Below, piece by piece: positions 36,658-45,694 of a stretch of DNA of 64,000 nt. A program made the position numbers and the translations under genes. The notes under the pieces are model-generated. The model was not told the origin of the DNA, ran no database searches, and was given only the letters and a program-made list of their open reading frames with translations. The DNA comes from Bacteroidales bacterium (GTDB taxonomy: Bacteria > Bacteroidota > Bacteroidia > Bacteroidales > JAQXIO01). Within the stretch, counting starts at the first letter, position 1. Every line of letters starts with the position of its first letter. The stretch spans positions 41,109-105,108 of the forward strand of contig JAQXIO010000032.1 of assembly GCA_029007825.1 (NCBI GenBank), written 5' to 3'.

Positions 36658-37908
36658 ATGAACATTTTTGAAAGATTATACGACATGACGGCATTCAGCA
36701 ATATCATTGCTGAACCACAATTTCTAATTATGTATCTGATTGCTTTTATTCTTCTTTATTTGGGAATAAAAAAGCAATATGAACCTTTACTTCTTGTACC
36801 TATAGCATTCGGAGTATTGATTGCCAATTTTCCCGGAGGTGGTATGGGCGTAATCCAGGCCAACCAGGAAGGTCTCGTAACATTTGTCAATTCTCATGGA
36901 ATAGAGGTAACAAAGAGTATATGGGAAATGCCCTTGCATGAAATTGCACACGAACTGGGCCTAATGAATTTCATTTACTATATGCTTATCAAAACAGGAT
37001 TTCTTCCTCCTATTATCTTTATGGGCGTAGGAGCATTAACGGATTTCGGCCCGATGCTAAGAAATCTTCGTTTATCTATCTTTGGTGCCGCCGCACAGCT
37101 AGGGATCTTTGCCGTACTGCTATGTGCAATATTAATAGGCTTTACTCCTAAAGAAGCCGCCTCACTCGGTATTATAGGTGGTGCCGACGGACCAACGGCA
37201 ATTTTCACAACAATCAAACTGGCACCTCATTTGCTCGGACCGATTGCAATAGCGGCCTATTCTTATATGGCACTTGTTCCGGTAATCATTCCGTTGGTAG
37301 TAAAAATATTTTGCACCAAAAAAGAACTTTGCATCAACATGAAGGAACAGGAGAAAAAATATCCTTCAAAAACACAAATAAAGAACCTGCAGACTTTAAA
37401 AATTATTTTCCCCATTGCCGTTACAACGGTAGTAGCCCTATTCGTTCCGAGTGCAGTACCTTTGATCGGAATGCTGATGTTCGGTAATCTGGTAAAGGAA
37501 ATCGGCGCAAACACCTCACGTCTGTTCGATGCTGCATCGAACAGCATTATGAATGCAGCGACGATCTTTTTAGGCTTATCTGTCGGAGCGACTATGACAG
37601 TTGAGGCATTTCTTAATTTTCAGACAATCGGCATTGTGATAGGTGGATTTTTAGCATTTGCACTTTCGATTACAGGAGGAATTATGTCTGTAAAAATATT
37701 CAATCTTTTTTCCAAAAAGAAAATCAATCCTCTTATCGGTGCCACTGGATTGAGTGCTGTGCCAATGGCTTCCCGCGTTGCAAATGAAATAGCAACCAAA
37801 TACGATCCTAAAAACCATGTTCTGCAATATTGTATGGCCAGTAACATTTCCGGAGTAATCGGTTCAGCTGTTGCAGCAGGGGTTTTAATCTCTTTCCTTG
37901 GGCAATAA
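36658..37908 (+). CDS. oadB: Sodium-pump decarboxylase β subunit (OadB)
   Basis: The integral membrane subunit decarboxylates carboxybiotin and exports Na+. The 416-residue protein has about nine to eleven membrane helices. Conserved stretches are FMGVGALTDFGPMLRN, LGIIGGADGPTAIFT (with the ion-site Asp) and AASNSIMNAATIFLGL, plus VANEIATKYDPKNHVLQYC near the C-terminus. It follows oadA by 6 nt and ends the operon at a strong terminator (37930-37964). It can also pair with methylmalonyl-CoA decarboxylase α subunits in other species. Confidence 0.93.
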   Translation: MNIFERLYDMTAFSNIIAEPQFLIMYLIAFILLYLGIKKQYEPLLLVPIAFGVLIANFPGGGMGVIQANQEGLVTFVNSHGIEVTKSIWEMPLHEIAHELGLMNFIYYMLIKTGFLPPIIFMGVGALTDFGPMLRNLRLSIFGAAAQLGIFAVLLCAILIGFTPKEAASLGIIGGADGPTAIFTTIKLAPHLLGPIAIAAYSYMALVPVIIPLVVKIFCTKKELCINMKEQEKKYPSKTQIKNLQTLKIIFPIAVTTVVALFVPSAVPLIGMLMFGNLVKEIGANTSRLFDAASNSIMNAATIFLGLSVGATMTVEAFLNFQTIGIVIGGFLAFALSITGGIMSVKIFNLFSKKKINPLIGATGLSAVPMASRVANEIATKYDPKNHVLQYCMASNISGVIGSAVAAGVLISFLGQ

Positions 37909-37929
37909 ACCAATAAATAAATTCTTACA

Positions 37930-37964
37930 AAAGGACGCTTTCGGACGGAAGCGTCCTTTTTATT
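37930..37964 (+). terminator. Terminator of the oadGAB operon
   Basis: An 11-bp perfect stem AAAGGACGCTT/AAGCGTCCTTT (arms 37930-37940, 37949-37959) is followed by TTATTTTC. Confidence 0.85.
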
Positions 37965-38053
37965 TTCTCTAGGAACAAATAATTAAAAAATATTTGCCTA
38001 TAACTATAATAACCGTATATTTACACTTAATTTGTAAAGTATATTTTTGACTT

Positions 38054-39904
38054 ATGGAAAAGATGGATGCTCTTAATTCGGAGAATGTCAACAATGAATC
38101 TATTCAGGAAAATGAAACGGTAGCTACACAACCAGCCATTTCTGAAGAGAAGACTTTTTCCCAAGAGAGTTCGGTACAATTCGAAAATCTCACGAAAGAG
38201 CAAATTATTACAGCATTAAAAAACATTTGTGATAATTTGACTCTTGAAACTCCACGGCAGGAAATTGAAAACTTGAAACAAGCCTTTTACCGCATTCAGA
38301 AAAAAGAGGCAGAAACTCAGGAAAAAGCAGTTACAGAGGAAAAAGATAAAGAGAACGAAAATACCGAAGTGCCAGCTGCGACTCTTCCAAAAGATGAAAA
38401 CGACGAACTTTTCAAAAATATCCTGAAACAAATAAAAGAAAAAAAAGCAGTCCTTCTTGAACAGGTCGAATTAGTACGGGAAAACAATTACCAGCTAAAA
38501 CTATCCATTATCGAAGAGTTGAAAAAACTCAGTGAAAGCCAGGAAGATTTCGGTAAACTTTATAATGAATTTAAAACGCTCCAGCAACGCTGGAAAGAAA
38601 TTACCGATGTTCCTCAAGGAAAAATCAACGAGCTCTGGAAAAATTACCAATACTATACTGAAAAATTATACGATCTCATTAAGATCAATATCGAAATGAG
38701 GGATTATGATTTTAAAAAGAACCTGGAATTAAAAACAGCCTTGTGCGAAGCCGTTGAAAATCTGAGTTCCGAAAAAGACGTGATTTCCGCTTTCCATCAG
38801 TTACAAAAATTACATGAAGAATGGCGGGAAATCGGTCCGGTTTCAAAAGAGCTGAGAGAAGAAATCTGGCAACGGTTTAAAGAGGGTTCGGCCGTTATCA
38901 ATAAACGCCATCACGAACACTTTGAAGCATTAAAAGCTTCAGAACAAAAGAATCTGGAAGATAAGCAGGCTATTTGTCAAACAATCGAAGAAATAGATCT
39001 GACCTCTCTGAAATCATTTAAGGATTGGGAAGAAAACAGCAATAAAATAATAGAACTCCAGCAAAAATGGAGAACCATCGGCTTTACTCCTAAAAAGGAA
39101 AATACGGCCATATTTGCCCGTTTCCGCGCAGCCTGCGATAATTTCTTTTCAAAAAAATCAGAATATATAAAACAGGTAAGAAGCGAACTCGAAAGCAATC
39201 TGACGAAGAAGAAAAACCTCTGCGAGCAAGCTGAAGCATTAAAAGACAGTACCGACTGGAAAACTACATCCGAAAAACTAATTGCACTGCAAAAAGAGTG
39301 GAAAACAGTAGGCCCTGTAGCCAGAAAAGAGTCCGATGCCATATGGAAACGCTTTGTAAGTGCCTGTGATTATTTCTTCGAACTAAAGAACAAAAATACT
39401 TCATCCCAAAGATCTGTAGAACAAGAAAACCTGAAACAGAAAGAAGCTTTGATCGAAGAGTTGCGTTCTTTCGATACATCAGCATCCGATGCAATAGACA
39501 AATTGCATGAGTATATCAACCGCTTTAACCAAATCGGACATGTTCCGTTCAAGGACAAAGATAAAATATACAAAACCTTTCACGCTCTGATCGACGAATA
39601 TTTCGGACAGTTAAAAGTCGACAAATCCGAGCGTAGAATGGAAAGCTTCCGCAACTCCATCAACGAAATGGTAAGTAATGCTCCGAAAGGTAAAATACTG
39701 GGAGAAAGAGAACGTCTTATGCGAACGTATGAACGAATCCGTACAGAACTACAAACCTATGAAAATAACATCGGATTTCTCTCGGTTTCTTCGAAAGGAG
39801 GTAACAGCTTATTAAAAGAGATGGAACGAAAAGTAGAAAAACTCAAAGAAGATATGGCTTTGATCATCAAAAAGATCGATACAATAGACGACAGTCTTTC
39901 CTAA
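38054..39904 (+). CDS. DUF349-repeat coiled-coil protein
   Basis: The 616-residue highly charged protein has an acidic, low-complexity N-terminus (about 1-115). It then has at least four or five tandem DUF349 repeats, recognisable by the recurring LQxxWKxIG pattern (LQQRWKEITDVP, LHEEWREIGPV, LQQKWRTIGFTP, LQKEWKTVGPVA). It is predicted to be almost entirely helical and cytoplasmic. The function of DUF349 proteins is unknown. It stands alone, with a TATTTTTG box (38042-38049) very near the ATG and a strong shared terminator downstream. A second ATG (38063, MDALNSE) is a possible start. Confidence 0.85.
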   Translation: MEKMDALNSENVNNESIQENETVATQPAISEEKTFSQESSVQFENLTKEQIITALKNICDNLTLETPRQEIENLKQAFYRIQKKEAETQEKAVTEEKDKENENTEVPAATLPKDENDELFKNILKQIKEKKAVLLEQVELVRENNYQLKLSIIEELKKLSESQEDFGKLYNEFKTLQQRWKEITDVPQGKINELWKNYQYYTEKLYDLIKINIEMRDYDFKKNLELKTALCEAVENLSSEKDVISAFHQLQKLHEEWREIGPVSKELREEIWQRFKEGSAVINKRHHEHFEALKASEQKNLEDKQAICQTIEEIDLTSLKSFKDWEENSNKIIELQQKWRTIGFTPKKENTAIFARFRAACDNFFSKKSEYIKQVRSELESNLTKKKNLCEQAEALKDSTDWKTTSEKLIALQKEWKTVGPVARKESDAIWKRFVSACDYFFELKNKNTSSQRSVEQENLKQKEALIEELRSFDTSASDAIDKLHEYINRFNQIGHVPFKDKDKIYKTFHALIDEYFGQLKVDKSERRMESFRNSINEMVSNAPKGKILGERERLMRTYERIRTELQTYENNIGFLSVSSKGGNSLLKEMERKVEKLKEDMALIIKKIDTIDDSLS

Positions 39905-39917
39905 AGAAATCAGAAAT

Positions 39918-39955
39918 AAAAAGAGAGGCGGGAAACATTTCCCGCCTCTCTTTTT
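39918..39955. terminator. Bidirectional terminator between DUF349 gene and trpB2
   Basis: An 18-bp perfect stem has arms 39918-39935 and 39938-39955, core GAGAGGCGGGAAA. A-runs and T-runs at the ends serve both converging genes. Confidence 0.9.
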
Positions 39956-39973
39956 ATTATCATTTGAACATCA

Positions 39974-41329
39974 TCACGCTAATTCGGACAAATTCTTTTG
40001 AATCTCATCGTCCGTAAGTTCAAAATTTGTAAGGTCTCCGGCAAAATACTGATCGTATGCAGTCATATCGATCAGGCCATGACCTGAAAGATTGAATAAG
40101 ATAGTCTTCTTGGTTCCTTCCTCTTTTGCTTTCAATGCCTCTCCAATTGCCGCAGCTATCGCATGAGCCGACTCAGGCGCCGGTACAATACCTTCTGTCT
40201 GTGCAAAGAGTGTTGCAGCTTTAAAAGTATCCAATTGATTAATCATCTGAGCTTCCACAAGGCCTTCATTTCTCAATTCACTCACAATCGAGCCGGCTCC
40301 ATGATAACGCAATCCTCCGGCATGAATATGAGCCGGTGCAAAATTATGACCCAATGTATACATAGGAATTAACGGAGTATAACCGGCCTCATCACCGAAA
40401 TCGTAAGTAAAACGACCTTTGGATAATTTAGGGCACGATGCAGGTTCCGCTGCAATAACGCGAATATCCCGGTTCTCAATCAATTTATGGCGCAGGAATG
40501 GAAAAGATATTCCTGAGAAATTCGATCCTCCTCCGAAACATCCGATTACCATATCCGGATATTCTCCAGCCATTTCCATCTGCTTCTCTGCTTCCAAACC
40601 GATTATTGTCTGGTGTAACATTACATGATTCAATACACTACCCAAAGTATACTTACAATTAGGAGTCTGCAACGCCAGTTCAACGGCCTCTGAGATTGCC
40701 GTTCCCAGACTACCCTGATAGTTCGGATGCTCCGTCAGAATCTTACGCCCTGCCTTTGTGGACATACTCGGCGATGCAATTACCTGTGCCCCAAATGTCT
40801 GCATAATCGAACGACGGTAAGGCTTCTGATGATAACTTAATTTTACCATGTACACCGCTAATTCCAGCCCGAAAGCTTTCGCCGCATAAGAGAGCGCCGC
40901 TCCCCATTGCCCGGCCCCTGTTTCCGTCGTAATATTGGTAGTTCCCTCGGCCTTATTATAATAGGCCTGCGCAATTGCAGAATTCAATTTATGAGAACCG
41001 ATAGGGCTTACACTTTCATTTTTAAAATAAATATGGGCAGGCGTATCAAGAGCTTTTTCGAGTCCATATGCACGTACTAAAGGTGTAGGACGCCAGTTTT
41101 TATATTGTTCGCGAACAGGCTCCGGTATTTCAATCCATGCATCGGTAGTATTCATTTCCTGATGAGCCAATGCCTTTGCAAAAAGAGGATAAAGATCTTC
41201 TTCTTTCAATGGCTGTTTCGTCTGCGGGTTAAGAAGAGGCTGAGGCTTTTTCTTCATATCAGCGACAATATTATACCACGCTGTCGGTATATCTTTCTCA
41301 CTAAGTATAAATTTCTTGATTTTTTCCAT
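39974..41329 (-). CDS. TrpB-like pyridoxal-phosphate enzyme (TrpB2 type)
   Basis: The protein has 451 residues from the ATG at 41329 (MEKIKKFILSEKDIPTAWYN); an open extension to 41416 is unsupported. The pattern is TrpB2: the WRPTPLVRAYGLEKAL substrate region, PLP-binding Lys in GSHKLNSAIAQ, and the phosphate-binding GCFGGGSNFSG. It lacks a trpA neighbour or any trp operon here. TrpB2 can make tryptophan from indole and serine without TrpA; whether this organism uses it for indole salvage or in addition to a trp operon elsewhere is unknown. Confidence 0.88.
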   Translation of the reverse strand: MEKIKKFILSEKDIPTAWYNIVADMKKKPQPLLNPQTKQPLKEEDLYPLFAKALAHQEMNTTDAWIEIPEPVREQYKNWRPTPLVRAYGLEKALDTPAHIYFKNESVSPIGSHKLNSAIAQAYYNKAEGTTNITTETGAGQWGAALSYAAKAFGLELAVYMVKLSYHQKPYRRSIMQTFGAQVIASPSMSTKAGRKILTEHPNYQGSLGTAISEAVELALQTPNCKYTLGSVLNHVMLHQTIIGLEAEKQMEMAGEYPDMVIGCFGGGSNFSGISFPFLRHKLIENRDIRVIAAEPASCPKLSKGRFTYDFGDEAGYTPLIPMYTLGHNFAPAHIHAGGLRYHGAGSIVSELRNEGLVEAQMINQLDTFKAATLFAQTEGIVPAPESAHAIAAAIGEALKAKEEGTKKTILFNLSGHGLIDMTAYDQYFAGDLTNFELTDDEIQKNLSELA

Positions 41330-41403
41330 ATTTCTATCTTTTCGTAATCTTACCGCATTTTTAGGTTTACAAAGTAAGCAATAAAATTCTTCAATAGCAA
41401 TCA

Positions 41404-41434
41404 TTTGACAAGTCATTTTAATTCTGTAAATTTG
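41404..41434 (+). promoter_or_regulatory. Promoter of the 787-residue secreted glycosidase-like gene
   Basis: TTTG (41404-41407), a 19-nt spacer and TAAATTTG (41427-41434) match the consensus exactly. It lies about 170 nt before the ATG, so the message has a leader of about 165 nt in which I recognise no known riboswitch. The 278-nt stretch 41330-41607 holds no other gene. Confidence 0.65.
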
Positions 41435-41607
41435 TACATTAATATCTAACTAATCATGACAAATACATAAGAGAACCCTCTTTCATCATTTTTCAATCGA
41501 ACCCATAATCCACATATCTATAATCGACAAAAAGGGGCTCATCTTTCAAAGGTCAACAGATAAAAAACATTATTTTAATCCAGTCAAAACAAAAAATTAT
41601 ACGCTTC

Positions 41608-43971
41608 ATGTCAAAAAAGATCATTTCAATAGTTGCATTGCTTTTCAGTTGCATTTTATTGTCAAATGCACAATCTATGGATAAAGCATTCCGGAAACCG
41701 GCGGTTGAAGAGGGTGACCACAATATCATACTTCAGAACCGCTTAGGCAACCGACTTACGGTGATGACATTCGGAGATCACACACAACTGGAATTTACTT
41801 ATAAACCCAATGCTGAACGGAGGAAAGAGTTTTGGGCCCGCAATTTCTCGAACAGAGATAATCAAACCGTTCTTTTTCCGGAATTTATTTTCCCCGATAT
41901 TTTCACAAAAGATGTGATCTTTGAATACGATCCGTTTACTACACGTATAAAAGTAAACGCTGAATCCGGTGCGAAAAACACAATTACATTAGTAAACGTC
42001 GCCGATGAAAACTGCTTTGCAATAGCAGCCCGCAGCCCTCTTTTGCTTGCATTCAAACCTCATGTGAAATTCGAACAACAAAACGGCTTACTTACCGAAA
42101 GATTTACCGAACGAGGTGAAGAGATAATCTCTTTCATTAAATTTCCCGGATTTGAAGCAAATCGTTTCCGTGTATTAAAAGACGGAACCTACTTACTTCA
42201 ACTTCTGGAAAACGACGTTATTTATATCGGAGGAGAAGAGAATCCTTATCAGGTTGACCGGGTCATCCGCAAATTAGAGAATCTATCACTCGTCGAATTG
42301 ATTTCCAGGAATGAAACCAAGCTGGAACCAATTCTCGGTTTTTCCGATATAAAGATCAATAATAATGAGAAGTTCCAGAAGGTTCTCGATTTCAACAAAA
42401 GAATGTACTATTCCATGCTTGACGAAGGCGGAGCCTCTTTCGGGGCTCTCGCCCGTATCTACTATCTGATATGGGTACGTGACTGCTCTATGTCAACATC
42501 TCTAATGGCGCGTGGAGGATCGACTTACGGTATAAAAAAGTTAGCGCCATTCCTTCTGAATAATCCTTCTATGACCCGGCGCGACGACGGAACAACAGTA
42601 CCCGAGTTTATTCAGATATTGGGAAGTCGTTGGGGAAAAAGTGAAGATGATGGTATATTTTATGCATTACTCGCCCTCTTTACCTATTTCGAAACAACAG
42701 GAAACGACGACCTCCTGTACAGTGAAGCCTTTGAAATCGCACTCGAATCAATCGACCGTTTCATGGAAAAAACATGGGATGAGGATCTGAAAATGGTAGG
42801 AAGCGATACACGGGGAGAAACATCATTAAAATCGAGCCCGTACTTTGGCTACGATGTAGTAAATGGAGAAATGTACCATAATGAAGTTTTCATGGACGGA
42901 AACGACATTAACCTAGAACGAAGCTATAGTCTTTACAATCAAGTAAATACTTATAACTTACTGATAATGGCAAATGTACTTCTGTCCCAAAATCAACAGT
43001 TAGACAACGGACGCTCGGAACGCTACGCCCGCTATGCGAAAGAACTTAAAAAAACCCTGAGATCAAAATTCGTTTCACCGAAAGGAACTTTATATTCGGG
43101 GTTCGATCAATTTTCTGACGGCTCATCTAAATGGACATCTTTCGGAAAGGGATGTGATTATTGGGAGCATGCGTGGGCAACTTCTCTCGGTCCATATGCG
43201 CCTGTTCCAGAACTACAGCTAAAATCGGCTATAGAAGTACGAAACGACTGGGCTAAATACCGGAATATAGGATACTGCCCATGGAATACTCTTTCCAGAA
43301 CCTTGTACGAATACAACGATATCAACTCTTTCGGATATGAAAAAATGCTTGCAGTGGAAATAGATGAAGCATTATCCCTCACAAAACGATATCCGATGAT
43401 TGGAGCCGTAACGGAATATCAGGGAGAAACCGAAGGATGGAGAGCTCTCCCATTCCAGATCGGAGCTTTATATTACTCCATGAGCGCACAAATGATTCAA
43501 AACATGCCTATGGGAATAGGAGTAAGAGCGAGCAATTTCGTCGATTCCGTTACAAATTATCAATTCCGGCTTTCACGTATCGACGGAAAAGCAGAAGGAA
43601 AAGGCGATATTGTAAAAAGTTACCGTATCAATGGAAAAGAGTTGAAACATACGCTTCAATTGCCCGCCAGCCACTTACGTCCCGGACACAATGAATTAAC
43701 GGTCACAAGAGGTGAGGCAAACGATCTATTCCGGATTTACAGCTCAACGGCAGAAATGCTGGAATACATTGAAAACGACAATCAGCTAACTTTCGATTTC
43801 AATAACCCGGTTGAAAGCCAGATCATAATCGAAAATTTCAACAAAATCAAAAACATAACAATCAAGGATACGGATAACAATGAAATTCCGTACACAACCA
43901 CCGAGCTGAACGGAAAAACACTTCTCGAATTCCCGTCGAAAGGATATTTCAGTGTAAACGTTTCCCTTTAA
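41608..43971 (+). CDS. Secreted six-hairpin (α/α)6 glycosidase-like protein, family unassigned
   Basis: The 787-residue protein has a Sec signal peptide ending near LLSNAQ. A β-rich N-terminal domain (about 25-250) is followed by a helical region (about 260-640) with paired hairpins typical of (α/α)6-barrel glycosidases: YYLIWVRDCSMSTSLMARGG, the aromatic CDYWEHAWATSLG and VTEYQGETEGWRALPFQIG. Acidic residues in the WVRD and EYQGETEGW stretches are candidates for catalysis. A β-sandwich tail follows. I do not recognise the GH family. It lacks a T9SS sorting domain and a lipobox, so it is probably periplasmic. It is monocistronic. Confidence 0.65.
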   Translation: MSKKIISIVALLFSCILLSNAQSMDKAFRKPAVEEGDHNIILQNRLGNRLTVMTFGDHTQLEFTYKPNAERRKEFWARNFSNRDNQTVLFPEFIFPDIFTKDVIFEYDPFTTRIKVNAESGAKNTITLVNVADENCFAIAARSPLLLAFKPHVKFEQQNGLLTERFTERGEEIISFIKFPGFEANRFRVLKDGTYLLQLLENDVIYIGGEENPYQVDRVIRKLENLSLVELISRNETKLEPILGFSDIKINNNEKFQKVLDFNKRMYYSMLDEGGASFGALARIYYLIWVRDCSMSTSLMARGGSTYGIKKLAPFLLNNPSMTRRDDGTTVPEFIQILGSRWGKSEDDGIFYALLALFTYFETTGNDDLLYSEAFEIALESIDRFMEKTWDEDLKMVGSDTRGETSLKSSPYFGYDVVNGEMYHNEVFMDGNDINLERSYSLYNQVNTYNLLIMANVLLSQNQQLDNGRSERYARYAKELKKTLRSKFVSPKGTLYSGFDQFSDGSSKWTSFGKGCDYWEHAWATSLGPYAPVPELQLKSAIEVRNDWAKYRNIGYCPWNTLSRTLYEYNDINSFGYEKMLAVEIDEALSLTKRYPMIGAVTEYQGETEGWRALPFQIGALYYSMSAQMIQNMPMGIGVRASNFVDSVTNYQFRLSRIDGKAEGKGDIVKSYRINGKELKHTLQLPASHLRPGHNELTVTRGEANDLFRIYSSTAEMLEYIENDNQLTFDFNNPVESQIIIENFNKIKNITIKDTDNNEIPYTTTELNGKTLLEFPSKGYFSVNVSL

Positions 43972-43978
43972 GGAAAAT

Positions 43979-44008
43979 ACCCAACGTTTGATTAATCAAA
44001 CGTTGGGT
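43979..44008. terminator. Perfect 30-nt palindrome, probable bidirectional terminator
   Basis: Arms ACCCAACGTTTGATT and AATCAAACGTTGGGT are directly joined; the hairpin would form with a TTAA loop. It lies 8 nt after the glycosidase-like stop and 53 nt beyond the convergent transglutaminase-like stop. The T tail is weak on both strands (TATTTTCC on the minus strand). Confidence 0.6.
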
Positions 44009-44061
44009 AACTCTATAAATCTGCGGAGCTAAAATAAAAATTATTTATTCCGAAAAAATAT

Positions 44062-45240
44062 TCAATTTAAAGGAATTCCGAACCAATTATATTTATAAAA
44101 CATCGATTTACGTTGAATTTTACTTTTCGAAAAATATGTGTCGAGCCATTGTTGAAACTCTTCGACCTGTTTTAAATTGCTGTCGAGCACTGATTTGAAC
44201 TCTTTTATCATCTTTTCTTTCCCTTCATCGTACCGTATCTGCTCTAATTTCCCTTTCGCGCTGGATAATTTATCAACTGCAGCATCCAGCATTGCCTGTA
44301 TCTCTTCATCCGGTTTTAGAGGTTTGAACTGATTATTCCAGTAAGCGGTGTATTGATTCATATATGCCACAGCAAGAGCATTATCTTCAATGGCAGAATT
44401 ATATAAAGAAATCGTTTCCGTATCTTTTAAATATTCGATTTCGGATCTCACGGACTTTAACTTTTCAAAAATCATAGCATTAGAGACCCCATTTTTTTCA
44501 ATTCGGTATGCCGATGAAAGTAATTGCTGCAAAGTATCCTGCTGCTCATAAATTGCTAATGTATCAGAATAATTGAAATAAGTTTTCTCATCTTCTGCCG
44601 GAGATTTTCCTTTTGTAAACTCTTCATTAGTTAAAGGATAATACAGGAATTGCCATAAATAATCGAAGGGCATATGCGAATGAATCATGGCGGCTGGTTC
44701 AGCTTTGAAATAAGCGTCATTTATCTTCCGCACGAACTTCCCCTGATTATTATAACCTGCGCCCCACGTCGGATCGAAGATATACCAGTTTCCGTCAAAG
44801 AAAACCGCATTCCATGAATGAGACAAATTGGCTAAAACACCTTTTTGCTTTGTATAACCTTGTATTTCATACGATTTAAACCCCAGTTCCGTACATATTT
44901 TATTGAAAAGAAGAGCATATCCTGAACATACGCCTTTTCTCGTTCTTAATACCTTCTCTATTCTTTCATCCTGAGTCTCTTCAAAATTAATCGTATACAT
45001 ATTAGCAATATCATACTCGATATTAGATGCAATCCATATAAAAGCTGCCCTCAATCGATCCTGCTCACTATCGAATTTTGAAAGAATATATTCTGTGATT
45101 CCGGAAACAGTTTCAGTTTTCTCCTTAGGAATCTCAAGCATTATCCGATCCACTTCAGAAAATCCGATACTATCGGGGGACTGACTGTAAGATGAGGTTA
45201 TCCCTACGGATAAAAGAAGGATTAATACCAAGATTTTCAT
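44062..45240 (-). CDS. Secreted transglutaminase-like domain protein
   Basis: The 392-residue protein starts with a signal peptide ending at SSYSQ. A transglutaminase-like core (about 85-165) has the full catalytic triad: Cys105 in RKGVCSGYA, His141 in LSHSWNAV and Asp156 in IFDPTWG. The C-terminal half is helical and charged with no recognised domain. In bacteria such proteins are often cysteine proteases or amidases rather than true cross-linking enzymes. It is probably periplasmic or outer-membrane-associated. It has no close operon partner. Confidence 0.78.
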   Translation of the reverse strand: MKILVLILLLSVGITSSYSQSPDSIGFSEVDRIMLEIPKEKTETVSGITEYILSKFDSEQDRLRAAFIWIASNIEYDIANMYTINFEETQDERIEKVLRTRKGVCSGYALLFNKICTELGFKSYEIQGYTKQKGVLANLSHSWNAVFFDGNWYIFDPTWGAGYNNQGKFVRKINDAYFKAEPAAMIHSHMPFDYLWQFLYYPLTNEEFTKGKSPAEDEKTYFNYSDTLAIYEQQDTLQQLLSSAYRIEKNGVSNAMIFEKLKSVRSEIEYLKDTETISLYNSAIEDNALAVAYMNQYTAYWNNQFKPLKPDEEIQAMLDAAVDKLSSAKGKLEQIRYDEGKEKMIKEFKSVLDSNLKQVEEFQQWLDTYFSKSKIQRKSMFYKYNWFGIPLN

Positions 45241-45365
45241 ATAAACAAATTCTTATCCTATCTGTAATTTCTATTCTATGAAAAGACCTTAACCGGGCGC
45301 TTTGCCTTATCTGTATATTATAGTCTTTTCTAAACGAACACTCGACAATGTATTAATTACACAAA

Positions 45366-45500
45366 CTAAATCTCTTTATTCTTTTGAATGATACATTTCC
45401 GGAATTTGTTTGGATACCCATAAACCAAAAGAAAAAAGATTATTCCCACAACAGTTGCTATTGCTTTATTTCTTTTGCTTTTCGATTCTGTGTTTTCCAT
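45366..45500 (-). CDS. Possible 44-residue single-span membrane peptide
   Basis: From the ATG at 45500 the frame encodes a charged N-terminus (MENTESKSKRNK), one hydrophobic helix (about residues 14-31) and a basic tail. It lies in the 326-nt stretch between the transglutaminase-like gene and tRNA-Leu, downstream of the tRNA terminator. No promoter is visible, and homology cannot be tested here, so it may be a chance frame. Nothing else coding is seen in 45241-45566. Confidence 0.28.
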   Translation of the reverse strand: MENTESKSKRNKAIATVVGIIFFLLVYGYPNKFRKCIIQKNKEI

Positions 45501-45524
45501 GTTGTAATAAGTATACCAATATAA

Positions 45525-45565
45525 GAAAAAGAACCCTTTGAATAACAATCAAAGAGTTCTTTTTC
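45525..45565 (-). terminator. Terminator of tRNA-Leu
   Basis: GAAAAAGAACCCTTTGA (45525-45541) pairs with TCAAAGAGTTCTTTTTC (45549-45565) with one wobble. On the minus strand it begins about 2 nt after the tRNA 3' end and ends in a T run. Confidence 0.8.
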
Positions 45566-45566
45566 G

Positions 45567-45648
45567 TGCGGACGAAGGGACTCGAACCCCCACGCCTCTC
45601 GGCACCAGATCCTAAGTCTGGCGCGGCTACCAATTACGCCACGTCCGC
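45567..45648 (-). tRNA. tRNA-Leu (anticodon TAG)
   Basis: A type II tRNA with a long variable arm is read on the minus strand. The acceptor GCGGACG pairs with CGTCCGC. The D-arm contains GTGGCGTAATTGGTAGCCGC, and the anticodon stem CCAGA/TCTGG encloses loop CTTAGGA with TAG. The variable arm has TGCCGAGAGGCG, and the T-arm GGGGGTTCGAGTCCCTTC follows. Discriminator A is at 45567 and CCA is not encoded. TAG reads CUA and other CUN codons. Confidence 0.95.
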
Positions 45649-45663
45649 TTGACTTTGGTGGTA

Positions 45664-45694
45664 CAAAGGTAACACTTTTTCATATACCACCAAC
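45664..45694 (-). promoter_or_regulatory. Promoter of tRNA-Leu inside the end of the S41 protease gene
   Basis: On the minus strand GTTG (45694-45691), a 19-nt spacer and TACCTTTG (45671-45664) are found. The predicted start is about 9 nt before the tRNA. The -33 element lies in the last codons of the protease gene. Confidence 0.6.

Noticed and set aside
38216..39904. Repetitive sequence in the DUF349 gene as a CRISPR or tandem DNA repeat
   Set aside because: The repeats are at protein level with divergent codons, not DNA-level repeats.
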